A DNA stretch of 64,000 bases from JAGXTF01 sp038317095 (GTDB taxonomy: Bacteria; Bacteroidota; Bacteroidia; NS11-12g; UBA955), in assembly GCA_038317095.1 (NCBI GenBank), contig JBBQBB010000003.1, forward strand, positions 32,513-96,512, in the 5' to 3' direction. Under the pieces are notes generated by a model. The model did no database searches. It was not told the DNA's origin and saw nothing but the letters and a program-made list of their open reading frames with translations. Numbering within the stretch: position 1 is the first letter of the stretch; each line of letters opens with the position of its first letter. Both the position numbers and the translations under genes were made by a program. Below are positions 44,856 to 53,036 of the stretch, one piece after another.

Positions 44856-45984
44856 AAAAAAGATACTCATCACAATCGATTGGTTTGACCCAGCCTACAA
44901 GGCTGGCGGCCCAATTATCTCCATTGTAAAATTGGTTGAGAATATGTGCGATATATATGATTTTTATATACTTACTGGCGCAAGAGATGATGGAGATTTA
45001 GAAATTTTACCAGGTATTAAAACCGATTCGTGGATTGACTGGAAAGGCATGGCGCAAGTTTATTATGTAAGTCCAGCCGAAATTTCAAGAAAAAACATTT
45101 TCCAAATTCTCGACAACTGTGATGCCGACATTTACTATATCCAAGGCGTATTTTCATTGTATTTTTCAATATATCCATTAATTTGGTGGCACCAAGCATC
45201 GAAGGAAAAGGCAATTGTTGCTGCCAGAGGCATGTTTCACGCTTCTGCATTGGCAGTAAAAAAACGAAAAAAATTGGTTTACATGTATGCCGCAAAAATA
45301 ATGGGATGGTTTCACCATATTCGGTTCCATAGCACCAATCCGGAAGAAACTGTGCAATTGAGGCGCATCCTTGGGAATGAGGCAGAATACGCCGAAGCTA
45401 GCAATTTTCCTAGAATATTGGCTTTTAAGCCAGAAATGCATACAAAAAATGAAAATGAATTAAAATTGCTCAGTGTTGCAAGAATATCCCCCGAAAAAAA
45501 TTCATTGTTTTTATTGGATGTTATGACGTTGGTTAAATCTCCGATAAAATTGACAATTGTAGGCAATTATAGCGATGAAAATTACTTTAAACAATTCACA
45601 AAAAAACTAGAAAAAATGCCTTCGCATGTTAAAGTAATTTATGCTGGGCATAAAATAATAAAAGAATTGCAAAAATATTACGATTCCAATCACGTATTTA
45701 TTTTACCTACTACGGGAGAGAATTTTGGGCATAGTATTATTGAAGCTCTCTCTTCTGGAATGCCATGTATAATTTCCAAGAATACACCCTGGAATGGACT
45801 TGAATCGAGGAGCTGCGGCTACAACTTAGAAAACAATGTGCAAGAATATGCTGATAAAATAGATGCGTATTATCAATTAGCCAAAGATGTTTTTGCGCAA
45901 CAAGCTTCCAACGCAAGAGCCTATGCAGAGGAGAAAATTGATTTACAGGGAACGAGACAATCTTACATTGAATTATTTAAATAA
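44848..45984 (+). CDS. GT4 family glycosyltransferase
   Basis: The start is TTG at 44848 within the end of asnB2. The 378-residue protein begins ILITIDWFDPAYKAGGPIISIV, which is the A-G-G-P acceptor loop of a well-known GT4 subgroup. LLSVARISPEKNSLFLLDV opens the donor domain, and LPTTGENFGHSIIEALSSGMP has the E-x7-E motif. N-W-x-G-LE in NTPWNGLESRSCGYN is also typical of this subgroup. It joins purK by a TAATG overlap. Donor unknown. Confidence 0.9.
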   Translation: MNKKKILITIDWFDPAYKAGGPIISIVKLVENMCDIYDFYILTGARDDGDLEILPGIKTDSWIDWKGMAQVYYVSPAEISRKNIFQILDNCDADIYYIQGVFSLYFSIYPLIWWHQASKEKAIVAARGMFHASALAVKKRKKLVYMYAAKIMGWFHHIRFHSTNPEETVQLRRILGNEAEYAEASNFPRILAFKPEMHTKNENELKLLSVARISPEKNSLFLLDVMTLVKSPIKLTIVGNYSDENYFKQFTKKLEKMPSHVKVIYAGHKIIKELQKYYDSNHVFILPTTGENFGHSIIEALSSGMPCIISKNTPWNGLESRSCGYNLENNVQEYADKIDAYYQLAKDVFAQQASNARAYAEEKIDLQGTRQSYIELFK

Positions 45985-47135
45985 TGCTGCCAACAAAGAA
46001 AAGAATTGGAATTTTAGGTGGCGGGCAACTAGGCAAAATGCTGATTGAAGCTTCTCGTCCTTGGAATATTAATAATACAATACTTGAAGCGGATCTGAAC
46101 TGTCCAGCAGCGCTAGTGGCAGATAAAGTGATTTTAGGTAATCTTTATGATGCCGATAAAATACGGGAAATTGCAAGCGAAGTTGATGTCCTTACCTATG
46201 AGATTGAACATGTAAATACGGATGTTTTGTTGGCACTAGAAGCTGAAGGTTTGGAGATTATTCCTTCACCTAGAATTCTTCAAATCATTCAAGACAAAGG
46301 CCTTCAAAAACAATTTTTTGAGAAGAATTCTATTCCATCCGCCCAATTTAAATTGGTGGCAAAAAATGATGAATTTGTGGCGTGTATGCATCATTTTACT
46401 GGTGAGAAGGTGGTGCTTAAATTCAGGACAGGGGGATACGATGGAAAAGGCGTTCTAATTGTTAAAAAAGAGGATCTCATTCAAGGAAAAGTAATTATAG
46501 ACCAACCCTGTTTAATTGAACAATACCATGAGAATATTGTCGAATATGCTGTGATTGTTGCTCGAGGAAAGGATGGTGAATCTGTTTCATTCCCCTCCAT
46601 TGAAATGTACTTTAATCCAATTACAAATTTAGTAGAGTTTTTATTTTCTCCAACAAGAATGGATGAAAAATTGGATCAAGAGTGCAGAAAAATAGCAATG
46701 GCTGCCATTGAAGCTTTTAATGGTCCAGGTTTGTTTGCAGTGGAGTTATTTGTTGACCAAGGTGGCGAGGTTTTGGTGAATGAAATTGCACCTAGACCGC
46801 ACAACAGCGGCCATCATACCATTGAGGGCTGCTATACTTCGCAGTTCGAGCAATTGAATAGAATTTTATTGGGATTCCCGCTAGGTAGTACACAATTAAT
46901 ACAGCCTGCCGCCATGTTAAATTTGGTTGGACCAGAAAATTTTACAGGAGAATATGTCCTTACCAATACCGAAGATTTATTGGCAATGGAAGGTGTTTAT
47001 ATTCATTTGTACAATAAGAATGTAATAAAGCCAAATCGCAAAATGGGGCACATAACGATATTGGCAGAGACGCTAGACGAGGTTTTTTTAAAGGCTGAAA
47101 AGGTAAGAAAATGGCTTACTTTCAAATCGGTTTGA
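45984..47135 (+). CDS. purK: PurK, 5-(carboxyamino)imidazole ribonucleotide synthase
   Basis: The 383-residue protein is an ATP-grasp enzyme with RIGILGGGQLGKMLIEAS at the N-terminus, LTYEIEHVN, RTGGYDGKGV (ATP loop) and VNEIAPRPHNSGHHT near the C-terminus. PurK converts AIR, ATP and bicarbonate to N5-CAIR in purine synthesis. It overlaps the preceding GT4 stop by one base, while purE is not adjacent as it often is. Its placement inside a glycan locus looks accidental or derived. The family is clear, so I use the symbol purK. Confidence 0.92.
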   Translation: MLPTKKRIGILGGGQLGKMLIEASRPWNINNTILEADLNCPAALVADKVILGNLYDADKIREIASEVDVLTYEIEHVNTDVLLALEAEGLEIIPSPRILQIIQDKGLQKQFFEKNSIPSAQFKLVAKNDEFVACMHHFTGEKVVLKFRTGGYDGKGVLIVKKEDLIQGKVIIDQPCLIEQYHENIVEYAVIVARGKDGESVSFPSIEMYFNPITNLVEFLFSPTRMDEKLDQECRKIAMAAIEAFNGPGLFAVELFVDQGGEVLVNEIAPRPHNSGHHTIEGCYTSQFEQLNRILLGFPLGSTQLIQPAAMLNLVGPENFTGEYVLTNTEDLLAMEGVYIHLYNKNVIKPNRKMGHITILAETLDEVFLKAEKVRKWLTFKSV

Positions 47136-47171
47136 TGCTTTGCCATATTCAGAAGAAATAAATAATATTTA

Positions 47172-49037
47172 GTGTCGGCAATTTTAGGAATATCTGCTTT
47201 TTATCACGATTCTGCTGCTGCGATTCTTGTAGATGGCAAAATTATTGCGGCGGCTCAAGAGGAAAGATTTACAAGAAAAAAACACACTGCTGAATTTCCA
47301 AAGAATGCCATTCAATATTGTTTGGAAACCTCTGGCTTTTCCTTGGATGAATTAGAAGCGATTGTATTTTATGATAAGCCGCTATTGAAATTTGAAAGAA
47401 TATTGGAAACCTATTATGCGTTTGCGCCGAAGGGTTTGTTGTCTTTTTTAAAGTCGATGCCAATCTGGATTCGAGAAAAATTGTTTCTAAAAAAATTGAT
47501 TAAGGATGGACTTGCCGAAATAGGAAAATTTGAGAAAAAAAAACTTAAAATCCTTTTTCCAGAACATCACTTATCTCATGCCGCGAGTGCATTTTTTACA
47601 TCGCCATTTGTAGATGCGGCTATTCTGACGATAGATGGCGTGGGCGAGTGGGCAACCGCAACCATATCACACGGGAAAGGCAATGAAATTAAGATACTTA
47701 AAGAAATGAAGTTTCCGCATTCTTTGGGGCTATTATATTCTTCCTTCACGTATTATCTTGGTTTTACAGTAAATTCTGGAGAGTATAAATTAATGGGTTT
47801 GGCTCCATATGGCAATATTGAGGCCCAGAGGACGCAAGATTTTATTCGAATTATTGAGCAAAAATTGATTAAAATATTTGAGGATGGCTCTATATGGTTG
47901 GATAAAGAATATTTTAATTTTGCCACTGGGCTTACCATGGTTAAAAATGGGAAATGGGAAGAACTATTCGGCTTTCCAAAACGGACAGAGAGTGATGATT
48001 TATTGCAAGAGCATTGTGATTTGGCTCTGGCAATTCAAAAGGTTACCGGGGACATTGTATTAAAAATGGCAAAAACAGCATTCAGTTTAACAGGTTCTTC
48101 AAATTTATGCTTGGCAGGTGGAGTGGCCTTAAATTGCGTATCCAATGGGATGTTGAAAAATTCCGAAATTTTTAAAAATATATACATTCAACCGGCCTCA
48201 GGTGATGCGGGCGGTGCATTGGGTGCGGCATTGGCTGTGAATTACATGTATTTTAACCATCCAAGGCTTGAGCCAATTGAAGGCGATATTATGGAGGGCA
48301 CCTACCTAGGACCTGACTTTTCGGACAAGGAGATATTAAGAATGTGTAATGCCTTTAAGTCGAAGTTTAAAAAAGTAGATGATTTCGACAAACTCTCTGC
48401 AGAAATTGCAGATTTAATAGCGGCTGGAAATGTAATAGGGTGGTTTCAGGGCAGAATGGAGTTTGGACCGCGAGCCTTAGGTAATCGAAGTATTATTGCA
48501 GATGCAAGGAATGAATTTATGCAAAAGAAATTGAATTTAAGCATCAAATATCGGGAGGGGTTTCGGCCTTTTGCCCCTGCTGTTTTAGAAGAAGACTGTC
48601 ACCAATATTTTGATCTTGAAACAAAATCGCCATATATGCTTTTTGTTACTCAAATTAAGGAGAGCATAAAAAATTTACAAGCAACTTTGACCATAGAATC
48701 GAGTATGATGGTACGTTTGTATCAGAAGAGGGGTTTAATACCTGCTGTTACCCATGTTGATTTTAGCGCCCGGGTGCAAACTGTGAGTAAAGCAACAAAT
48801 CCAAGATTTTGGACTTTAATACAAAAATTTAAAGAAAAAACCGGTGTGGGTGTGGTTATTAATACAAGTTTCAATGTAAGAGGAGAACCAATTGTTTGCA
48901 CCCCAAAAGACGCATTTCAGTGTTTTATGGCAACAGACATGGATTGTTTGGTAATTAATAATTTCGTGTTCATGAAAAAAGATCAACCATTTTGGGATCA
49001 AAAGGATAAATGGGGTTTTAAGTTTGACAAGGATTAA
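47172..49037 (+). CDS. NodU/CmcH-family carbamoyltransferase
   Basis: The start is GTG at 47172, which gives 621 residues. The N-terminal domain starts AILGISAFYHDSAAAILVDG and has the HHLSHAASAFF motif and LTIDGVGEWAT. The C-terminal domain has GPRALGNRS at 432-440 and REGFRPFAPAVL. This two-part order is that of TobZ/CmcH/NodU enzymes, which use carbamoyl phosphate and ATP to O-carbamoylate sugars or antibiotics. Two small membrane-protein genes follow directly, DUF5989 and SxtJ-like, the same set as next to the saxitoxin carbamoyltransferase gene sxtI. The acceptor is probably a sugar of this glycan. Confidence 0.93.
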   Translation: MSAILGISAFYHDSAAAILVDGKIIAAAQEERFTRKKHTAEFPKNAIQYCLETSGFSLDELEAIVFYDKPLLKFERILETYYAFAPKGLLSFLKSMPIWIREKLFLKKLIKDGLAEIGKFEKKKLKILFPEHHLSHAASAFFTSPFVDAAILTIDGVGEWATATISHGKGNEIKILKEMKFPHSLGLLYSSFTYYLGFTVNSGEYKLMGLAPYGNIEAQRTQDFIRIIEQKLIKIFEDGSIWLDKEYFNFATGLTMVKNGKWEELFGFPKRTESDDLLQEHCDLALAIQKVTGDIVLKMAKTAFSLTGSSNLCLAGGVALNCVSNGMLKNSEIFKNIYIQPASGDAGGALGAALAVNYMYFNHPRLEPIEGDIMEGTYLGPDFSDKEILRMCNAFKSKFKKVDDFDKLSAEIADLIAAGNVIGWFQGRMEFGPRALGNRSIIADARNEFMQKKLNLSIKYREGFRPFAPAVLEEDCHQYFDLETKSPYMLFVTQIKESIKNLQATLTIESSMMVRLYQKRGLIPAVTHVDFSARVQTVSKATNPRFWTLIQKFKEKTGVGVVINTSFNVRGEPIVCTPKDAFQCFMATDMDCLVINNFVFMKKDQPFWDQKDKWGFKFDKD

Positions 49038-49070
49038 CAAAAGAATATTCATAAGAAAACAGGAATTAAA

Positions 49071-49220
49071 ATGGATTTTATAAAAGATCTTTGGCAATTT
49101 ATGAGAGAGAGAAAAAAATTTTGGCTTTTGCCAATAATTGTAGTTTTGCTCCTATTGGGTATTTTGCTTGTTTTTGGCGGAAGCAGCGCAGTAGCACCTT
49201 TTATTTATACTTTGTTCTAA
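49071..49220 (+). CDS. DUF5989 (SxtK-like) small membrane protein
   Basis: This 49-residue gene is 33 bp after the carbamoyltransferase and one base before the SxtJ-like gene. The protein starts MDFIKDLWQFMRERKKFW, then one hydrophobic helix (about 19-35), and ends GGSSAVAPFIYTLF. The F-M-x-x-R-K-K-x-W-L-L-P and S-A-V-A-P-F-I-Y-T-L-F pieces are hallmarks of DUF5989, a family found beside carbamoyltransferases. Its function is unknown; it may anchor or help the carbamoyltransferase at the membrane. It is easily missed because of its size. Confidence 0.88.
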   Translation: MDFIKDLWQFMRERKKFWLLPIIVVLLLLGILLVFGGSSAVAPFIYTLF

Positions 49221-49221
49221 T

Positions 49222-49587
49222 ATGCATTCAAATTCAGAAAAAAACAACACCAAAGTTCTGCTTACAATAACCCTAGGTTTTATATTTATATTTTTAATAT
49301 TTAAAATAAAATGGGCGTTGGTTGCTGCTGTGCTGATTGGTGTTATTGGCATAAGTTCTGACACCTTGAGTCTATACGTTGCAAAAGCCTGGATGAAAAT
49401 CACTGCTATCTTAAGTTTTATTGTGCCCAATATTTTATTAACCATTATTTACTATTTTATTTTATTTCCAATCGCATGGTTATCTAGGCTTAACAAAAAC
49501 CCCTTATTGTTAAAAAGAAATATGGAGACTACGTTTACAGATTGGGAAGGAAAAATAGATAAGGCATATTTTGAACGACCATGGTAA
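49222..49587 (+). CDS. SxtJ-like membrane protein
   Basis: The 121-residue protein has three or so hydrophobic segments: about 11-28, 29-46 and 60-85. It has a charged end with ETTFTDWEGKIDKAYFERPW; the final F-x-(K/R)-P-W is typical of SxtJ family proteins. Members are encoded with a carbamoyltransferase and a DUF5989 protein, as in the saxitoxin cluster order sxtI-sxtJ-sxtK. Here the order is carbamoyltransferase, DUF5989, SxtJ. The start ATG is one base after the DUF5989 stop. Role unknown; a membrane partner of the carbamoyltransferase is plausible. Confidence 0.85.
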   Translation: MHSNSEKNNTKVLLTITLGFIFIFLIFKIKWALVAAVLIGVIGISSDTLSLYVAKAWMKITAILSFIVPNILLTIIYYFILFPIAWLSRLNKNPLLLKRNMETTFTDWEGKIDKAYFERPW

Positions 49588-49646
49588 TGAATGGAAACCA
49601 GATATGCATTTATAATTTGCGACACAAATAGCTAAATCAAACGAAT

Positions 49647-50702
49647 TTGAAAAAAATTATTTCAGTCATTGGCGCGAGGCCTCAGTTTATTAAAGCGGCA
49701 CCAATTGAGGTTGCAATTGCCGAACATAAATCCTTAAAGCATTATTCAGTGCACACTGGTCAGCATTATGATCCAAATATGTCTGATATTTTCTTTAATG
49801 AATTGGGTTTAGAAACACCTCATATAAATTTGAATGTTGGGAGTGGAACACATGCTTCGCAAACGGCTCAAATTCTTTTGGCCTTAGACCCAGTTTTAGA
49901 TGAAATCAATCCTGATTTATTAATTGTTTATGGAGATACAAACAGCACTTTAGCCGCCACTTTATGTGCAGTAAAAAAACACATTCCGGTTGCACATATT
50001 GAAGCGGGTTTGAGAAGCTTTAATCGAGCAATGCCAGAAGAAATAAATAGGGTACTTACGGACCATGCAAGCACACTTTTGTATGCACCCACCCAGGTTG
50101 CGATTGACAATTTAAAACAGGAGGGTATTGAAAATGCTGAAATATCCGGAGATGTAATGTTGGATATGATATTGTTGGCCAAAGGAAAACTTAATATGGA
50201 TGCAATTGTAAAAGATTTTTATTATGTAACGATTCACAGGCCATACAACACAGACAATCCGGCGAGAATGCTGTCTATTTTAAATGCATTAAATTCTTTG
50301 AAGCATCGGGTAATATTTAGCGTTCATCCCAGAACCATGAACCTATTGCAAGCGGAATACAAAATGAATTTAGGCGTATTTGGAAACATCGAATTTATTG
50401 AACCACAAGGATATTTCGAAAATTTGAAATATTTAACGACATCCGAGGCCATTATCACAGACTCCGGTGGAATGCAGAAAGAGGCTTATTTTCTGAAAAA
50501 GCAATGCGTAACGGTAAGATCTGAAACGGAATGGATTGAAACTTTAGCCAACAATTGCAACCAATTGGTATGGGAAACCCCCTCAGATATCCTAAAAGCA
50601 CTAAATGTAACCCCGGGAAATTTTATAGAAAATATTTATGGCAAAGGGGATGCCGCCAAAAATATTGTTGCTTCGATCTACAAGTATTTGTATGCAGATT
50701 AA
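49647..50702 (+). CDS. Non-hydrolysing UDP-GlcNAc 2-epimerase family protein (WecB-like)
   Basis: The start is TTG at 49647, from which family similarity begins (ISVIGARPQFIKAAPIE). The 351-residue protein has HTGQHYDPNMSDIFFNEL, YGDTNSTLA, HIEAGLRSFNRAMPEEINR and TDSGGMQKEAYFL, all WecB/WbpI hallmarks. The usual HR-x-E-N-x-D site reads HRPYNTD, a subfamily variation. It makes UDP-ManNAc-type sugars, or a WbpI-like diacetamido-uronic epimer. It is the last gene of the locus, 6 bp from the convergent frr gene. A weak A/T promoter-like stretch (TATAATTTG near 49611) precedes it. Confidence 0.88.
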   Translation: MKKIISVIGARPQFIKAAPIEVAIAEHKSLKHYSVHTGQHYDPNMSDIFFNELGLETPHINLNVGSGTHASQTAQILLALDPVLDEINPDLLIVYGDTNSTLAATLCAVKKHIPVAHIEAGLRSFNRAMPEEINRVLTDHASTLLYAPTQVAIDNLKQEGIENAEISGDVMLDMILLAKGKLNMDAIVKDFYYVTIHRPYNTDNPARMLSILNALNSLKHRVIFSVHPRTMNLLQAEYKMNLGVFGNIEFIEPQGYFENLKYLTTSEAIITDSGGMQKEAYFLKKQCVTVRSETEWIETLANNCNQLVWETPSDILKALNVTPGNFIENIYGKGDAAKNIVASIYKYLYAD

Positions 50703-50708
50703 AAAACT

Positions 50709-51269
50709 TTAAACTGTCATAATTTCTTTTTCTTTTTTTGCCAGCACATCCTCTGTTTTGGCAATGAAATTGTCTATCATTTTTTGAATTTGGTCTTCGC
50801 CGTTCTTGGCGTCATCTTCACTCAGACCATCATTTCTTAGTTTCTTTATTTTTTCATTTGCTTCTTTGCGAAGATTGCGAATGCCGACTTTCGAGTTTTC
50901 TGCTTCATTCTTTGCCATTTTCACCAAATCTTTTCTTCTATCTTCCGTTACTGGTGGAATGCTAATTCTAATGAATTCGCCATCATTGCTAGGAGCAAAG
51001 CCCAAATTGCTATTAATTATCGCCGTTTCTATGGGACGCAGCAAGGTTTTATCGAAGGGCTGAATAGACAATGTGCGAGAATCGGGTGTGTTTACATTGG
51101 CCACCTGACCCAGGGGAGTCATGGCTCCATAGTATTCTACCATTACACTGTCGAGCATGCCGGGGGCAGCTTTTCCAGCGCGGATGCGTGAAAATTCGAT
51201 TTGCGTGTGATCCAGATTTTTTTCTAACAAATCATTCAAATTATGGAGTGCTTCAGAAACAGTTGACAT
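50709..51269 (-). CDS. frr: Ribosome recycling factor
   Basis: I use the ATG at 51269 (MSTVSEALHNL), giving 186 residues, the normal RRF length; an upstream in-frame ATG at 51314 would overlie the promoter. RRF works with EF-G to split post-termination ribosomes. SRIRAGKAAPGMLD, VEYYGAMTPLGQVANV, IPPVTEDRRKDLVKMAKN and the helical end motif are clear. The gene is on the - strand, convergent with the glycan locus and divergent from tatA. The normal partner pyrH is not in the window on this side. Confidence 0.97.
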   Translation of the reverse strand: MSTVSEALHNLNDLLEKNLDHTQIEFSRIRAGKAAPGMLDSVMVEYYGAMTPLGQVANVNTPDSRTLSIQPFDKTLLRPIETAIINSNLGFAPSNDGEFIRISIPPVTEDRRKDLVKMAKNEAENSKVGIRNLRKEANEKIKKLRNDGLSEDDAKNGEDQIQKMIDNFIAKTEDVLAKKEKEIMTV

Positions 51270-51291
51270 GCGATAGGGTTTAATTTTTGTG

Positions 51292-51324
51292 CAAAAATAC
51301 TCAGTTCTATCCATTCAATCCAAA
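51292..51324 (-). promoter_or_regulatory. Predicted frr promoter
   Basis: On the - strand, TATTTTTG at 51292-51299 fits the Bacteroidota -7 consensus TAnnTTTG, and TTTG at 51321-51324 fits the -33 box with a 21-bp spacer. The predicted start site is roughly 15-20 bases upstream of the frr ATG at 51269. Both boxes match well, so confidence is moderate. Confidence 0.6.
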
Positions 51325-51352
51325 AATGTGTTTTAATTATTGCGGATTTTCC

Positions 51353-51384
51353 TTTGTAGTATGAGATAAAATGACCTAATTTTG
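51353..51384 (+). promoter_or_regulatory. Predicted tatA promoter
   Basis: TTTG at 51353-51356 and TAATTTTG at 51377-51384 match the -33 and -7 boxes with a 20-bp spacer. The ATG of tatA is 15 bases after the -7 box, giving a very short leader. The promoter diverges from the frr promoter within the same short intergenic stretch, and probably drives tatA, gatA, the LysM gene and perhaps the DUF5916 gene. Confidence 0.6.
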
Positions 51385-51399
51385 AAGAAAAATTAGAAT

Positions 51400-51609
51400 A
51401 TGAGTAGTACTGTAATACTTGCATTTTTGGGCATGCCCGAAATCATTCTTATCCTTTTGGTGGTGGTGTTGTTGTTTGGCGGAAAAAAAATTCCAGAGTT
51501 AATGCGCGGCATTGGGCGTGGTGTTCGCGAATTTAACGATGCAAAAGACTCCGTAAAGAATGAAATAAAAAAGGGAATGGACGAAGATCCAAAGGCTGAT
51601 AAAAGTTGA
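51400..51609 (+). CDS. tatA: Sec-independent protein translocase TatA/E
   Basis: The 69-residue protein has one N-terminal membrane helix (about 5-25), then the FGGKKIPELMRGIGRGVREF amphipathic helix with the conserved F-G-x-x-K-x-P-E-L hinge, and a charged tail. This is TatA/TatE type and forms the twin-arginine translocation pore with TatC. tatC is not adjacent. It overlaps gatA by 4 bp (TTGA), so translation is coupled. The promoter is 15 bp upstream. Confidence 0.95.
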   Translation: MSSTVILAFLGMPEIILILLVVVLLFGGKKIPELMRGIGRGVREFNDAKDSVKNEIKKGMDEDPKADKS

Positions 51610-53036
51610 AAAAATACAACCGCATTTCAGAAATCCAGAAAGATCTGTTTGCGGGTGAAATAACCTGTGAACAACTGGTAAAAAATTATCTCACGAAAAT
51701 TGAGGAAAACAAAAATCTCAATGCATTTTTGGAAGTATGGGACGTTGAAGCTCTCGAAAAGGCCCAAAGTATTGACTTAAAAATAAAAAATGGCACAGCC
51801 GGCAGATTGGCAGGCATAGTAATAGCTTTGAAAGATGTTATTGCCTATAAAAACCACAAAGTATCTGCCTCAAGCAAAATTTTAGAAGGATTTGAATCCC
51901 AGTATAGCAGCACGCTTGTTGAAAGGTTACTTCATGAAGATGCCATTTTCATTGGACGTACCAATTGTGATGAATTTGCCATGGGAGCCAGCAATGAAAA
52001 TTCTGCATTTGGCCCGGTTTTAAACGCTAGTGACAACACCCGTGTTCCAGGTGGAAGCTCTGGAGGCAGCGCAGTGGCAGTTCAGGCAGGTATGTGTCAT
52101 GCATCCATTGGCTCAGATACTGGCGGTTCTATTCGCCAGCCCGCGGCCTTTACAGGCCTTTACGGCTTAAAGCCTACCTATGGCAAAGTTTCTCGTTGGG
52201 GTTTGCTCGCTTATGCCAGTAGTTTTGACCAGTTAGGCCCATTTACAAAAAGTATAGAAGACATGGAATTGTTAACCCAAATAATTTCAGGCCCAGATGA
52301 TTTTGATAGTACGGTTGCCATAGAAAATAATGACAAATTGTTTCATGCAGAACCCAATGGTAAATACACTTTTGCTGTAATGAAAGAGGCCATTGAACAT
52401 CCGGGATTGCACCCTGATGTGAAAAAACAAACCATGCAGGCCATTCAGGCATTGGAGAAACAGGGTCATAAGATTACCTATTTTACTTTTCCGCTGTTAG
52501 ACTACATGGTTCCAGTTTATTATGTACTCACCACTGCAGAAGCTTCTAGCAATTTATCTCGATATAACGGTTTGCTTTATGGTAATAGAAGTAAGGATGC
52601 GAAAGATTTGGAAACCACATTTACTTTATCCAGAACGGAAGGTTTTGGCACTGAGGTGAAGCGCAGAATAATGCTGGGAACCTTTGTTTTAAGTTCTGAT
52701 TATTACGATGCATATTATAGAAAAGGCCAACAAGTGCGTAGGTTAATTCGCGAAAAAACTTTACATGTGCTTTCTGAATGTGATGCTATACTTATGCCTA
52801 CAACGAGCACCCCGCCCTTTAAATTGGGCGAAAAAAGCAAAGATCCTATTAGTATGTACTTGGCAGATTTATTTACTGTGCAAGCGAATTTGGCAGGCGT
52901 GCCGGCAATTTCCGTTCCCTATGGCCAAAGTGAAACTGGTTTGCCAATTGGTTTGCAATTGATGTGTGCCGATTTTGAGGAACGAAAATTGTTTGCATTG
53001 TCACAAATATTATTAGAATGCAGAGACTTGGCTTAA
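51606..53036 (+). CDS. gatA: Glutamyl-tRNA(Gln)/aspartyl-tRNA(Asn) amidotransferase subunit A
   Basis: The start is TTG overlapping the tatA stop. The 476-residue amidase has the catalytic triad K76 in ALKDV, S151 in PGGSSGGSA, and S175 in SDTGGSIRQPA, as expected for GatA. It has the usual family length and internal motifs (GRTNCDEFAMGASNENSAFG). GatA hydrolyses glutamine to feed ammonia to the GatB kinase/transferase when mischarged Glu-tRNA(Gln) or Asp-tRNA(Asn) is corrected. gatB and gatC are not nearby, which is common in this phylum. Its 3' end overlaps the LysM gene by 19 bp. Confidence 0.95.
   Translation: MKKYNRISEIQKDLFAGEITCEQLVKNYLTKIEENKNLNAFLEVWDVEALEKAQSIDLKIKNGTAGRLAGIVIALKDVIAYKNHKVSASSKILEGFESQYSSTLVERLLHEDAIFIGRTNCDEFAMGASNENSAFGPVLNASDNTRVPGGSSGGSAVAVQAGMCHASIGSDTGGSIRQPAAFTGLYGLKPTYGKVSRWGLLAYASSFDQLGPFTKSIEDMELLTQIISGPDDFDSTVAIENNDKLFHAEPNGKYTFAVMKEAIEHPGLHPDVKKQTMQAIQALEKQGHKITYFTFPLLDYMVPVYYVLTTAEASSNLSRYNGLLYGNRSKDAKDLETTFTLSRTEGFGTEVKRRIMLGTFVLSSDYYDAYYRKGQQVRRLIREKTLHVLSECDAILMPTTSTPPFKLGEKSKDPISMYLADLFTVQANLAGVPAISVPYGQSETGLPIGLQLMCADFEERKLFALSQILLECRDLA

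Larger units (their letters stand above)
3..50702. other. Surface polysaccharide / glycoconjugate biosynthesis locus
   Basis: This span holds about 47 genes, nearly all of glycan type: many glycosyltransferases, nucleotidyltransferases, sugar methyl-, acyl-, amino- and carbamoyltransferases, SDR enzymes, two AsnB amidotransferases and a Wzy-like polymerase or ligase. Genes up to 38729 are all on the + strand with overlaps or gaps of at most 66 bp, which suggests one or a few very long transcripts. The left border lies outside the window. The right border is the 6-bp convergent gap between the wecB-like gene and frr. I recognised no flippase (Wzx), Wza/Wzz export genes or ABC exporter inside it, so export must be encoded elsewhere or to the left. 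Confidence 0.9.

Noticed and set aside
47172..49587. A saxitoxin-like toxin cluster
   Set aside because: Only the carbamoyltransferase module resembles sxtI-J-K. None of the other saxitoxin genes (such as the sxtA polyketide-like gene) is present, and the neighbours are glycan genes.
49601..49620. Promoter TATAATTTG before the wecB-like gene
   Set aside because: It does not fit TAnnTTTG (one base short) and no -33 box is clear; kept only as a remark under that gene.
51270..51314. 15-residue longer form of ribosome recycling factor
   Set aside because: The longer start overlies the predicted promoter and exceeds the usual 185-186 residue length.
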